Part shown: positions 11,190-22,727 of the stretch, piece after piece | Position numbering within the stretch: the stretch's first letter is position 1 | Layout of the letters: every line of letters starts with the position of its first letter | Notes under the pieces: model-generated | Seen by the model: only the letters and a program-made list of their open reading frames with translations | The model's database searches: none | What the model was told of the DNA's origin: nothing | Translations under genes and position numbers: made by a program | NCBI GenBank assembly: GCA_012064415.1 | Contig: SSNU01000143.1 | Span: forward strand, 189,571 to 240,325 | Length of the DNA stretch: 50,755 bases | Reading direction: 5' to 3' | Origin: Gyrodactylus bullatarudis | Taxonomy: Eukaryota > Platyhelminthes > Monogenea > Gyrodactylidea > Gyrodactylidae

Positions 11190-12260
11190 AAGAATGGATA
11201 AATCAGTCTGAAATAGAAATCAACGGCCGCTCCAACGCTTTGATTCGTTTAAAAAAGTCGCGCACAGAACTCCCTCAAGAAACATGGCCTTCAAATTGTC
11301 GATCACAAAGAAGATATCTCATTCCCAGACGACCCAGAAACTTACGTTTTCAATCTAAGTGATCAAAACCTCTCAACACCTGCCTGGGAAATACTGAGCC
11401 TGGGTCCAAAGTTCTGCATTCCGAGCAAAAGACGACAGGATCTTGAGACTAATCTGGGCTTCGAAATGTTTCACAAACAGATCTCCAAACTTTAAGCCAC
11501 ATCATCCCTATCCCTGGAAAGATTTACAAGTGTATTGAATGACGCTAGAATTCAATTCAAGCAGAAAAAGGTATTCTTTCCATACCTATCCAAAGAACAC
11601 TACCAGGCCTTAAAAGACCTAAGAGACAATCCAAACGTTCTACTAACCTCCCTAGACAAAGGCACCGGAATCGCGATAATCAACACTGAAGAATATTACA
11701 GGTAAGGCCGGCTCCTCCTCAGTGACTAAACAAAGTTTATCCCATTGCAACCTCCGAAAGTGCAAGCCAGAGCCAAGAACTTCCACACAGCTGTAAAACG
11801 TAAAATTGAATTCCTCAGAGACAACAAATATGTATAGGATAAACAGGCATTCAAACTCGAGCCACCAAGTCCAGGTGTGAGCCAGTTGTACCTACTCCCA
11901 AAAATACAAAAAGGAACGGATTACGTAAAGTTTAGACATATTCTTGACATGACTCCTAGCCCTCAGCATGGACTGGTTAAATGGCTCGCCAAACTCCTCA
12001 AACCCTTGAGGAATTACCTCTGTCCACACTCAGTTACTAACTCTTATGATTTTTTAAATAGACTCGAAGCGCAGGTACCCTCCGGAGGAAAAATGGTGTC
12101 CTATGATGTAGAGTCCCTATTCACGAACGTACCACTAAATGAAACAGTTAATTTCATCAATTCAACTCTCAGTGAGAAACCTTGACCTATTAGAAAGAAC
12201 AAACGAAGATCTGTCCCCAATTCCCGCCAACGTGATATCTGAAATTAAACTCTGATTGGC
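11190..12260 (+). pseudogene. PLE reverse transcriptase, N-terminal and palm half
   Basis: Collinear blocks with several stops read LSLGPKFCIP (RT entry motif of PLEs), then TSLDKGTGIAII, SQLYLLPKIQKG and SYDVESLFTNVPL, the last holding the first catalytic Asp of motif A (about 12097-12135). The open stretch 11877-12185 has no stop. A shift at 12183 leads into LDLLERTNEDLSPIP, which normally leads toward the YxQxDGVAMGSP block, but the copy ends there. The YLDD motif and GIY-YIG endonuclease are deleted. A hammerhead follows within 60 bp, as after the other PLE copies. The stretch is GC-richer than its surroundings. Confidence 0.85.
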
Positions 12261-12298
12261 CCAAAACAACCTTTCGCATTTCATTGAATAATATTCTG

Positions 12299-12308
12299 TA
12301 TAAATATA
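12299..12308 (+). promoter_or_regulatory. TATA-like box in PLE terminal repeat
   Basis: TATAAATATA lies 13 nt before the first paired base of the hammerhead at 12312. Similar boxes stand at the same distance before the ribozymes at 37869 and 41042. An inferred promoter, not proven. Confidence 0.45.
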
Positions 12309-12311
12309 CAT

Positions 12312-12364
12312 GTCGGTGTAGGGTCTGATGAGAACTGACGAAAATAAAGAGCTCATATTCACCC
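12312..12364 (+). ncRNA. hammerhead ribozyme (PLE family A), core intact
   Basis: CTGATGA 12325-12331, 8-nt GAACTGAC, GAA 12340-12342. Stem III pairs AATA 12343-12346 with TATT 12356-12359. Predicted cleavage follows C12360. Stem I pairs GGGT 12321-12324 with ACCC 12361-12364. GTCGGT 12312-12317 pairs with ACTGAC 12334-12339 through one G-U. It is a type I arrangement with open ends in stem I. Confidence 0.85.
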
Positions 12365-13849
12365 AGAATCTATTTTCGTTTTCTATCTACAAAATGCAAG
12401 ACAATAGTCAGCAAAATGATAATATATTCGCGGAAATCAGGGATCTCAAGCAAGACAAGATAAGCAGTATATTTATTCAAAAAAATTTTTAAATAATGCA
12501 GCATAAAATTAAATTCAAAATTGTTGTGCTTGAAATTTCTCTTCGAATTCACCATTTTCATAAGACTCATGCTTATCGAAGCCAGAAATACTAATTTTAA
12601 CCTGAAGAATTTTTTGAATTTCGCCTGTTAGGTGATTTTTCGATTTTCTATACTAGCTAACGTTAAATTCTCGGTCACATGTTACAGTAATTCCACAGAT
12701 TTTACATTTAAAGGGTTCCTTCGGTAGTAAATTAATCTAGGTGCATCATTTTCTGGAGGCACGTATACTTGAGTTGTTAGATTACGAATTATTGAATGAT
12801 TTTCGGTTGGTTGATGTTGCATGCTCAAATTTGATTGGTCGTGAACGCATTCGTTTACATAGCGTAATAGGGAGAGACTACTAATCAATGCTATCGACCA
12901 ATCAGATTGAAGGTAGTAGTATTGTGAGCACAAACTGATATATACGCAAACACAAGAAATAATAAATTTGGACCCTGATGTCCAAATCAAAAATATACCG
13001 CATTTTTTACGCTTTTAGAATTCAGGCTTCGGCAAGATAAAATATGCTTTTTAAGACATTTTGAGGTCCTAGTAATCGCACATGAAATCTATTGTTTCGT
13101 TATCAAAGGATACCATTTTTTGTTTTGATTATTTTTGTCTTTAATCTTCTCAACGAAGTCGAAAATCTTCCACTTGAAATCTTTTATGTCCTCTCTAGAC
13201 GGGAAAAGACGCAATAACCTTAAAAACAGCAGAAGCTTTTTTCATTAAAAAAGAAAACCCAACCCTTTGTTAACAAAAGAAAATAATAAAAACTCTATCT
13301 CTCACTTAGCCGACCGACACAAATAGAGAAAAAGAACCTGAGGTGACCACATCTCAACTTGAAGAAGAAACGAAAAGGATCAGAACTTCAGATGCAGATA
13401 GAGAAAACAATAAAATTACCAAGTACTTTTATTCAACCCAGTAGATAACACCCCCAGATAGTTTTCTTTATTCAAATTTAAATTGCATATTATATAAAAA
13501 ACAATCAACATAACATGTTGCACATAAGGTACATCTTTGATATATATTTTGTGGATAATTTCCCGATTATGCATAATCTGCAAGTTTTCCTGCTGGTTAT
13601 GCATAATCTGCAAGATATACAGTTAATTAGATAGATGATGAAACGCTAGTTAAATATCTTTCATACCAGAATTATATTTATACCTATCTGCCCTGACCTG
13701 GATGACCAATAGATATCGAGAATCTCAACAACCAATCAAAATAGATTATTTTCACTTTCTCATTTTCTCTTCCTTTTTTCAAAGTATAGTCAATTGGAAT
13801 CTTTCTTTTAGATTTTATGCTAACTAGAAAGAGCATTTTTTCTAGCAAT
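12365..13849. other. no gene; PLE leader-like stretch and ATTATGCATAATC palindromes
   Basis: A stretch near 13220-13320 (TTTTTTCATTAAAAAAGAAA and what follows) resembles the sequence after the hammerhead at 37882 and is probably PLE leader. GATTATGCATAATCTGCAAG and GGTTATGCATAATCTGCAAG occur in tandem near 13564 and 13597. I see no coding region. Confidence 0.4.
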
Positions 13850-13905
13850 CAATTTATAGAACTCTAAAGTTATTTATAATCCTTGCCGATTATGTATAAT
13901 AATCA
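13850..13905 (-). repeat. module M, copy 2, left part (split by insertion)
   Basis: Matches the part of 8521-8870 around 8610-8665. The match stops abruptly where the PLE family D element begins and resumes near 15050. Confidence 0.6.
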
Positions 13906-13934
13906 TTTAGAAAATAGAAGTAAAGATATATTAA

Positions 13935-13980
13935 AACCAAATGTACATTTCTTGAAGCATCATCAGTGGTAATTCTTCAA
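13935..13980 (-). ncRNA. hammerhead ribozyme, PLE family D, core intact
   Basis: On the minus strand CTGATGA 13960-13966, 8-nt TGCTTCAA 13952-13959, GAA 13949-13951, stem III ATGTACAT 13941-13948. Stem I pairs ACCA with TGGT (13967-13970 with 13936-13939). CTTCAA in the 8-nt segment pairs with TTGAAG at 13975-13980. Confidence 0.8.
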
Positions 13981-14117
13981 AAATGATATCAGTTAAGAAT
14001 TCATTCAAGATAATATTTTACAAATAATGAAAAAATAGTTAAGTCAAAGAAAATAAGAATAAAATGCAAGCTGAAAAAACACCAAAACTCTTCCCCTTCA
14101 AACTTTCATGTGCTCTC

Positions 14118-14745
14118 TACATTATGACAGTTTCAGTCTTATTTCTCCTAAAGTTGGCTTAGTAAAAGTTCTAAGTAAGAGGATTAGAAAGATAGCAAGC
14201 CCTGAGGAATGGTCTAACAAACGTGAAGTTAAGTCTGAAGGAAAATGGTTATCCCGGTAAATTTGTTGCCAAATTCATGAATGTATCTATGGATATAGAT
14301 GAGGTTGTCGAAACAGATGAATTGGAGAAAACAACTATTTTTATGAAACTCAACTTCAAAGGTGATGGGCTCAGTAATGACATTAGAAGAAACTAAATGA
14401 TCTCATCAATCAACATTATAATAACATACAATTGAAAATTGTATTTAAAACTCAGAGATTATTTAGCTTGATTCATAAGGATTTGCTGAAGCCAGAGGAG
14501 AAAACTCTATTACAAATTCTAATGTGATTGTGGAGCCTCATATATCGGTAGAACGATTAGGGAATTATCTACACGAGCGGTTACAAGGCATTTTAGACAA
14601 GAAGATCATACAGCTCCAATTTATAATTTTTCCGTTTTTTACAGAAACCCTAATGATGACAGCATAGATGAATGGGTGAAAGAAAAATTTCTTATTAACC
14701 TAAATAAACCTAATCTATGTGTTCAAACAAATTATTCCTATAATC
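14118..14745 (+). pseudogene. PLE GIY-YIG endonuclease, family D, frameshifted
   Basis: Blocks read SPKVGLVKVLSKRIRKIAS, then NGYPGKF, KTTIFMKLNFKGDGLSNDI, CDCGASYIGRTIRELSTRA, HFRQEDHTAPIYNFS and WVKEKFLINLNKPNLC, matching the intact frame at 6153-6752. Single-base losses interrupt it at about 14395 and 14510. Its 3' end leads into the right arm and hammerhead. Confidence 0.8.
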
Positions 14746-14918
14746 TTCAATTACCTTGGCCAATGTGAGCTTTTTCACTTTTCTCTCTACTGTTGCTATT
14801 TATTGGAGAGTTTTGGTGTTTTTTCAGCTTGCATTTTATTCTTATTTTCTATGACTTTACTATTTCTTTCATTATTTGTAAAATATTATCTTGAATGGAT
14901 TCTTAGCTGATATCATTT

Positions 14919-14965
14919 TTGAAGAATTACCCCTGATAATGCTTCAAGAAATGTACATTTGGTTT
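14919..14965 (+). ncRNA. hammerhead ribozyme remnant, PLE family D
   Basis: CTGATAA 14933-14939 (one core change), 8-nt TGCTTCAA, GAA 14948-14950, stem III ATGTACAT. TTGAAG 14919-14924 pairs with CTTCAA 14942-14947. One stem I base is mismatched. Confidence 0.65.
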
Positions 14966-15049
14966 TAATACATCTTTACTTCCATTTTCTAAATTATGAA
15001 TATAAGTGGATTTTCGGACGTGTTTGAAAAACTACGTGAATTACTTATT

Positions 15050-15165
15050 TGTAATAATAATAAAGCCTCTGATCATTATATAAAACTCTTATCTTGAATG
15101 AAGAAAAACTCTGATAATTATACATAACTCTCGTCTGATAAAAAGTAAGGGTTAGTAACATACAT
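15050..15165 (-). repeat. module M, copy 2, right part
   Basis: Resumes the match to 8660-8765 after the PLE D insertion. Confidence 0.6.
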
Positions 15166-15809
15166 GTTAACCCAAAAGACAAATAGGATATGGGCCATAT
15201 CATATCGTGTACCTATGAAGAATTATTGGTACTCGCACATAGATTATAGAAGAAATTGTATAATATTTAATCTTTTAAGACTATGTTGTGACATGTTCTC
15301 TTTCTAAAGCTAGTTTACTCAAAAATTTTACGATGATAAACACTTTCCTTGTCTAATTTCGATCTTAAAACTTTTAGGCTGAAAGTCAACTTTCAATCAC
15401 TAACTCATTTTGGAATGAAAAAATTTTTCCGAAAATGGAAGCTAGGTTCTAAATCTAGGTTAAAAATATACTATAGTTTCCATAAAATTTGGTTCTAAAA
15501 TATCGTTGAGCTTATGAACAAGATTCTAAAATTTTCGATCAAGCAAGCTCTTGATAATTTAGATAAATCTATTTAGAAAGTCTATTTTTGCTGAAAAAAC
15601 TGACACATTTATAACAAAAAACCCCAAAAAATCGAACAGTTATTGTATTAAGCATCAGATTAAAAAATAAAACGTGTACCTCCACAAATGTCATATCGAT
15701 CAACACAAAATTTAAAGTTTAGTCCATTTGCCAAAAAGTTAGAAAAATACTTGGTTTTGAGAAAATAAACCATTGAGTTTATATTTTTTTCAATTATCTC
15801 ATAATTCAT
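15166..15809. other. no recognisable feature
   Basis: AT-rich sequence with no motif that I can assign. Confidence 0.4.
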
Positions 15810-16086
15810 AAGGAATTTTTCAGATCTGGGAGCAGAATCTGAATCAGCGTAAAATCTTGCACTAAAATCAATTTATTCTGTTTTATCAGACGAGAGTTAT
15901 GTATAATTATCAGAGTTTTTCTTCATTCAAGATAAGAGTTTTATGTAATGATCAGAGGCTTGATTATTATACATAATCGGCGAGGATTATATATATAACT
16001 CTTGATTGAAACTTATATATGGCATGTAAGAGGCTGATGAGTATGCCCGAAATAACAGCGCTATTCCTCAAACATTCGGCACCTTT
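15810..16086 (+). repeat. module M, copy 3
   Basis: Inverted relative to the copy at 8521-8870, with the hammerhead at its 3' end. Confidence 0.65.
16013..16069 (+). ncRNA. hammerhead ribozyme of module M, core intact
   Basis: CTGATGA 16034-16040, 8-nt GTATGCCC, GAA 16049-16051, stem III ATA/TAT 16052-16054 with 16062-16064. Predicted cleavage follows T16065. Stem I pairs GAGG 16030-16033 with CCTC 16066-16069. GGCAT 16021-16025 pairs with ATGCC 16043-16047. A TTATATAT box precedes it. Confidence 0.85.
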
Positions 16087-17059
16087 CGGTCAGACTAAAT
16101 GGTTGTGTGAGATTTCTTATCATTATCTTTATTATTCATTAAAATGCTCTTGACATTTGCTCAGATCATAAAAGACACGAAACCTATCTTAATGCAAATT
16201 TATGTGGATAAATATATATATCGTATAAATATTTCAAACTTACTTCATAGTCCTTATCATTTAAATTCAATAAATATGTAAAGACTTTTATAAACATGTA
16301 AATTTTAAAATTGATCAAATATCTGATTGATTAGATCGAAGAGTTCTTCAAAAGATTTATAAATAAACGAGCCCAACCAACAACAAAACCATGCAAGATT
16401 TTAGAATTTAGAATTTAATTAAAAAGTAATATTTATACACCGGATAACAAGTTTTTTTAATAAAAGGGATGATAACAAGAAATATATACATTACAGCCCT
16501 CAGGACTGCAAAAGCCAACTTTATATCAAAGAACAAACTAGCTTATATGTCCAAATAACAAAAACACAATCGAAACAATGGTGGAAAGACGGTAAGACCC
16601 ATACGAAATAAGACAACGGTTCAAACTTCCATGACATAGTTTAACACTCAAAAAAAGTTTTGTAAATGTTAAAAATCAACTACAATTGAAGTAATATTTG
16701 ATAATAAATAATATCAAATATCATTGTCCCTCTCTCTGGTTTAGATTTACTTTATAATTTTTAAACTATATTAATAATAATAAATGAATTTCATTCCCTT
16801 TGAAAATGAAGTAAGAAAGAACTCAAAATGCTTTAAAACATCCTATTAAATTAGCAAGTGGGTTTTCATCCGTTATAAGTTTTCTTTGATAGCCTAAATA
16901 TGATTGAATCAACCCATTATTGAAAAACATAATTTTAATCTGATAGAATAATATTCACATTTTTCATTTCATATTTAAAGAAAGGGATAAAATGACCGAA
17001 AATTTCCGAAAATGACCCCAAAGAAAATATCAAAAATAACCCCAAAATTTATATTGACA
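16087..17059. other. no recognisable feature
   Basis: AT-rich. I see nothing assignable. Confidence 0.4.
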
Positions 17060-17097
17060 TCGAATGTTGCATATTCTTACTATTTCTATCAAGACCA

Positions 17098-17580
17098 AAT
17101 TCAGAATGCGACTGTTGAGCTTCTTATATAGGATGTACGCTGAGGAAATTGTCAACTAGGTCAAATGATCATCTAAAGAAGTATACAGCAGTGACAAGAC
17201 ACATTAAACAGGAGAACCATGAAGCTTCAATTTCCAATTTTTCAAATTTTTATAAATATCCGGGTGATGGTAGCACAGATTTGTGGGTGAAAGAGAAATT
17301 CCACATCAAACATTTTAAACCTGTGTGTTCAGAAAAATTACTCTTATAATCTTCAATTACCATGGCCTATGTGAGCTTTTTTACCTTTCTATTCACTGTT
17401 GCTATTTATTGAAGGGTTTTGTTTTTCAGCTCACATTATATTCTTATATTTTTCAACTTTTACTATACTTCTTTCAAAATTTGTAAAATATTATTTTCAA
17501 TGAATTTTAAACTTTTATCATTATTTATGCGTCACTACTGATGAACCATAAAAAATGTACATTTGGTTAATAAAAACTTT
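17098..17580 (+). pseudogene. PLE family D endonuclease C-terminus and 3' region
   Basis: Reads CDC, a TGA, then ASYIGCTLRKLSTRS, KYTAVTRHIKQENHEAS and LWVKEKFHIKHFKP, followed by the family 3' region. A hammerhead relic lies at 17524-17565 (CTGATGA 17538-17544, TTTATG/CATAAA complementarity kept) but the G of GAA is lost. A Tc1-like element abuts the 3' side. Confidence 0.75.
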
Positions 17581-17601
17581 TCCTTCTATTCTTACAAAAA
17601 T

Positions 17602-18648
17602 TCAGAATGTATCAGAAAGTAAAGTCATGTTCAAAAAAAGATCATCTTGAAGTTTCTATGATTCTTCTATTTTTATACGGATTACTGAAATTATTTTTGT
17701 TAATTAAAATTCATTTATCCATCCTAAAAATTTGCGATTTAGATATCCATTCTAAACTTGTTAATTGAATGAAAATTTAATAATTGAATAATTTCTACAA
17801 TTTACCAAAATGTAATATACAATTACAGTAGAAGCTCTGCATCATGCACCGTTTCGAACAAAAAATAAAATTAAATCTAGTTATATTCAAAACAGACTGA
17901 AACGGTAGCCAATAAGATGTGGGCATTTTTTACACAGGGAGATGTTTGTACACAACCTGTAAGATATTTCCTTAGTAAACATGCATACAGATAACATTTT
18001 TGTGATAACAGCTTTAATTTAAATTATTTATAAGATCCAACAGAGTTCATTGTAATTAAGTAAACCCATTTAGAAAACAGTCACTGGGTGTGATATACTC
18101 ATTAATAAATCTAAATTAATATTAGACACTGAATAAATTAAAATTTCACAGAATTTTTCGATTGCATAACACATTAATACACTGTTTCGTTAGAATTATA
18201 ATTGCATATGATCTGATATCAGTGACGTTCGAATGACCTTGCATTCTATTGGTTGAAATTCACGATTATAAAAAAGGTACTCATTTAAATTTTACAAGTG
18301 CAAAAATATGAAACTTGTGAAAAATACTTAAAATCAAAATTTAACCAAGATTTCTAGCTCATATATAATTTCATACAATTTCTATTTAAAAATTTCGACC
18401 CGCTACAATTATCAACGTGAATTCATTTGCTTTTGTTAAATTGACATCAATAATAACTCCTAAATTATAGTGTGAAAAATTAGACATTTTTTCAGCTATA
18501 AATTCATAGTTAAATTCACAAACTCAGTTATTAACAGGTTATTAGATGACTTTCTAGATACTGTTGATTAGGATTATATAAAAACCAACCTTGCATATTC
18601 TATGTCTTTTAAGAAATCATATAGGGACTTTACTTTCTGATACAACTG
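17602..18648. mobile_element. non-autonomous Tc1-like element sharing TIRs with 34070-36232
   Basis: The left end reads GTATCAGAAAGTAAAGTC and the right end is its inverted complement, followed by CAACTGTA. Both match the TIRs of the transposon at 34070-36232. A TA follows the right end. The 1 kb interior shows no transposase and does not resemble the autonomous copy. Confidence 0.65.
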
Positions 18649-19448
18649 TATATAGCAGCTGGAGCAGAAGATGAAATTAATTTTACTTATTATGCACCGG
18701 ATCTTATTCTTATACTTACAAGGGTTAACTAGAAATATTTCGTTCTATGTGCTCAGGTAATATACCTCCACAGGAAAGTCATATTTGGTAATGGATTAGC
18801 AAATGTCGCTGAATGTTACAGCTTACTAGTGGATCCCACCGAAACTGGTACGAAAGTAACTTACAAAGTATTTAGAAATAATCTATGAATAAATATATGG
18901 TAGACATATACGCGCGTTTTTTACTATTTTTGACTCATCAGTATGACACAGCCTGGGATTTGAACCTAGGACCTCTTGCATTGTAGTCCAATTAATGAAT
19001 AGAAATGTTGTAGTTTAGGCCGAATATGCATAACCAAAATGTAACTTTTTAACTCCTTATTTCGCTAAATCATTGATTGAAAGTCTATATAAAATAGGCT
19101 TTCCATATTCTTATTCGGTTTACTTGTATAAGTTTATACAAGTTTTTTTGAAGTTCATATTTCATGGGTTAATTGCCAAAAGGGAAGTGGGGCTAGGAAT
19201 ATTTTAAAAATATGTAGGATAGATTTGTATTTTATGTGGGCCACATAGTTTTTTCGTATATTCATAAGGTTCCATTTCGCCATGTTTTTAAAGATTAAGA
19301 GCAAGCATGAAAGGATTGACAAGTAGTGTATTTTATTGATGTTCTCATACCAACTATAGTCTAATTTGTAAATTTAGGTTTTATTTAATATCATCTTGTA
19401 CACAAAACCAAATCAGTTATCTTTAGGTGTCTAGAGTAAATCTAACGC
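18649..19448. other. SINE fragment in otherwise blank DNA
   Basis: On the minus strand a B-box GGTTCAAATCC lies at 18956-18966 within a T-arm-like TAGGTTCAAATCCCAG. A tRNA-derived SINE head is likely. I see nothing else in the interval. Confidence 0.5.
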
Positions 19449-19969
19449 TCTTTCAACTAGACCTGTCCATGCGTACTCGATACGATACGGTGTCATTAAT
19501 ATCGAAGAATATCGAGTGTCAATAAAGACTCGATATATTTGTGTGTATGATATCGACATATTTCGATAATATATCGAATGGTGTCGAGAGAAAAAAGGGG
19601 TAGAAAAAATAAAAATTCATGAATTTTATTCCCATTGTTTTATGATTCCTACATTCAAGTTGAAAGTTTTAACTCATCCTTCTCAACGGTAGATGATCTA
19701 GAATTTTCTTGAGTATTCGAAAAGAATGTATCCTAGAAGGCTGATATTTATTATTTAGTATTTAAACGGAATAATTCTTACAATAGTTGCATCCGAAAGT
19801 ATTTAGTGTGTCTCGAAGAACAACTACATGATAAAAAAATCATCAAACTCTTTTAAGGTTGAGAAAATAATAATTTTTTAAAAACTATCAAATGAATATG
19901 CTTTACACAAAAAGTGAAGTTGCACCAAAAATGAAGATTTGTTTAGGTCTGTTTGAACACTTCAATAAG

Positions 19970-20251
19970 GTCAGACCGCCGTAAGAGATCACTTGAAGAC
20001 ATGCAAGGCCAATGTTTCCTCAAAAAACTTAATTACAAATCTTATGGAAACAACGTAAATAGTTAAAAGGCATTGAAGCTTACCTTATCAAATCGGAAAA
20101 GCCTAATCTCTGTGTTCAGAAGAATCACGTCAAACCAATGAACCTCCCAAAACCAAAGCCATATCCACAATCATCCTCCCAACCTGAGAAAATGAGAGCA
20201 GAAGTGGAAATAAACAGGCAAATTACAGAATTCTATGCCTCTACACAATGA
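19970..20251 (+). pseudogene. PLE endonuclease C-terminal tail with PIP-like motif
   Basis: Reads TAVRDHLKTCKANVSS, then after stops KPNLCVQKNHVKP and a Pro-rich tail ending NRQITEFYASTQ before TGA at 20249. KPxLCVQK is the conserved last block of PLE proteins. The N-R-Q-I-T-E-F-Y end fits a non-canonical PCNA-binding (PIP) box. A hammerhead follows 250 bp downstream. Confidence 0.65.
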
Positions 20252-20493
20252 AGTGCTAATTTAATTTCAAATTAATTAACTAACTGAAAATTCCAAAAAA
20301 TCCCATTAATTATAATTATCAATGTAATTTTTACCTTGATGTTAATTATCATGTTAAATGCCCAAATTACTATGAACTTTTTAGAAACTTTAAAAAAATA
20401 GAGTAGCCAACCCTTAAAAAAAGGACTGACCAACCACGACTGTAATAAGTTTGAACCAATGAATGTTTACTATTTATCTTTGCAAATTCGTAC

Positions 20494-20548
20494 TTATATG
20501 GCATGTATCACACTGATGAGTATGCCCGAAATAAAGGCCTTATTTGTG
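20494..20548 (+). ncRNA. hammerhead ribozyme, core intact
   Basis: CTGATGA 20513-20519, 8-nt GTATGCCC, GAA 20528-20530, stem III ATAA 20531-20534 with TTAT 20540-20543. Predicted cleavage follows T20544. Stem I pairs CACA 20509-20512 with TGTG 20545-20548, a full compensatory change against GAGG/CCTC in its relatives. GGCAT 20500-20504 pairs with ATGCC 20522-20526. Confidence 0.85.
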
Positions 20549-21284
20549 AAATAATTGGCATCATCTTCTTCCTTTATTGAATTTGTTATGCTCTTCAAAG
20601 TGCCATGGGGCTTTATCTTTTAAATAATTATTTTTCAGTATGTATTTTTAAATGCAAGCCTATTAAGTGCAATCCCAAGTTCAAAAATTTTTTGTCCAAG
20701 GCTTTTTTTCAATTTATGCTCTAAGCCTTCTTTTTTGACAAACCATTGTGTGAGGTGTGTTCGTATAATAGGAGAATTTCAATGTGTGTGTGAAATATAT
20801 ACTAGGTCTATTTCTTATAGATGATCTATGGGAGGGGGAGATATACAATATATACTGTGTCATACACTTTACATAGACCTGAACAAATCTTCATTTTTTC
20901 ATACTCATCTTCAATTTTGGCAGATCTTTAACTTTGAAAATGAAGATATTCATATCTTCACATTTGATGCAACCTCACTTTTTGCACGAAACAAATATAT
21001 AATTTAAAATCTCAATAATTCATTCCTCCTTTAAACTTTCTAACATGAGAATTGAGCTATAAAGACGAAAAAACGTGTGAAATCTTTACTAAGGGGGGAG
21101 GGGTAATATTTCTCTGTCCCTAATATCTATATGATATTGAGAGAACTCAATATCTCTATCGGTATATTGATGGAGCTCGGTGTAGACTCGATATATTTAC
21201 CGAATGAAGATTGCAGTTCGATTTGGCTCGATATATCCCCATATCGAAAAATATCGAATATCGAAAGTCGATATGGACAGGTCT

Positions 21285-22720
21285 TCTTTCAACTGATTTA
21301 ATTTTTTGGCTTAATGTCAACCCTTATGTTGAATGAACGGGTGTATATTTTTTTCTACCAGTATGTGAAATTAAGAGGTATTCTAAGGTCTTCTGCAAAT
21401 GTTTGTTCTGTGTATTAAACATGTAAGGATAAATTTGGAGTATAAAATAAATAAATCAAAAGAAGATAGCCATTCCATGTCTGCACACAATTATGGAAAA
21501 AACACAATCGTGCAAATTTTAGATGCACCCACTAAATTTTTGTACCTTAAACAGGAATTTTGTTGTATAATAAATACTTTCTCCAATAAATCTGGTTTCT
21601 ATAGTAAAACGGATGTAAAATTCAACTTTTTACACTGATGAATGCAATAAAGATGAAAAATAAAAACATGCCATCGAAAAATATAAGCCAAACTAGAGAT
21701 TTTAAGGTGGGGTATGCAACATTTAATCACAATAGAAGTAAAAATGAGAAAATAAGCCTGCAGATGTATTTCATTCTTCAGGATAGGTTTATAACATTAC
21801 ATTATAATAAAATATACGTTGACGACCAAATGTTCAACGTTAACAAATTACAAAAGGTCATAGGTTTACTTTTAACAACAGAAAAAAAGTTCACCTTGAA
21901 AGTATTAAGTATTCAGATGAAATTTCAAATCTTACTTGCCATTGCTACGAGATAATTTATTTTAGGATTTACGTACTTGCATAGAAATTAAATAGGAAAA
22001 AACTTGACATAGACATAGCTTACTTGTTCTAAAGCCTATGAATGGAAAAAATCAGTTGACAATCCCGATCGTTGGAAGAAAACATAGCCCTAATATATTC
22101 GAAAAAATCTGAAAGTAGCTCTTAAAGGAAAATAATATTGATATTAGAAACTTTATCTCTGATGTAGCCACCACAAGAAGTATTTGCAAAACACTGAATT
22201 TGTTTTCAGATTGGTTGATAAATAATTTATTTTAATATAGTCTAAATTTAACATAGAAAAGGATAAAATAATTTTGGGGAGATATTTCATAGGAAATGGA
22301 GCGTTCTATGTAAAATATAGCAAAAGGGTTTTGTGATAGGAATATATCTACATCCGTAGACACATAATATAGAGGTATTTCCGATAACGCAACATAACAA
22401 TTACATAGCAATACATTCATGATACGCTGAATGTGTGATTAAAGATACATTTTATTTTGTCGATTAATCTTTTGAAACTCACAAAATAAGTTATCAGTGA
22501 ATGAAATGGTTTTTGGAATTTCATTTTTAAATTTTGTCATGGATTATTTTGTTAAAAAACTTTAAGACAAAAATTTATTATTAAGACAAGTTAATTGCAA
22601 TTTTTTCATAGAAAATTACATGTTCTTTCGAATGGTTTAAATAGACAAGTATTACTCGAATAAGAAATTTATTGCATTTATGCTATGTGGAATAATATTT
22701 TTTGTTTTACATCAAGGAAG
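21285..22720 (+). other. two adjacent unidentified reading frames, otherwise blank
   Basis: Open frames at 21399-21638 and 21638-21955 (79 and 105 codons) abut with an ATG-TGA overlap. The second contains VGYATFNHNRSKNEKISLQ and NKIYVDDQMF. I do not recognise either; a LINE ORF1-like origin is only a guess. The rest of the interval is AT-rich. Confidence 0.25.
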
Positions 22721-22727
22721 TCAAGTA

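Larger units (their letters stand above)
13907..15000. mobile_element. PLE family D element with opposed termini
   Basis: Inverted arms of about 190 bp (13907-14095 and 14790-15000) enclose a plus-strand PLE endonuclease. Each arm carries a hammerhead, minus on the left and plus on the right. The element sits inside a copy of module M. PLEs are known to leave copies joined to an inverted truncated partner, which explains the form. Confidence 0.75.
19459..21284. mobile_element. TIR element with 10-bp target duplication and TCGATAT-rich ends
   Basis: The termini AGACCTGTCCAT (19459) and ATGGACAGGTCT (to 21284) are inverted. TCTTTCAACT at 19449-19458 recurs at 21285-21294, directly abutting both ends. 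The subterminal regions are full of ATCGA/TCGAT words. A 9-10 bp duplication suggests MULE-like ends, though hAT is possible. The interior has no transposase; it contains a PLE C-terminus and hammerhead. Confidence 0.75.

Noticed and set aside
13560..13616. CRISPR-like tandem repeat
   Set aside because: Only two similar units without spacers, in eukaryotic transposon-rich DNA.
18929..18942. A minus-strand CTGATGAGTC after the SINE B-box, as a further hammerhead
   Set aside because: No GAA follows at the expected distance and no stem I partner can be found; probably part of the SINE body.
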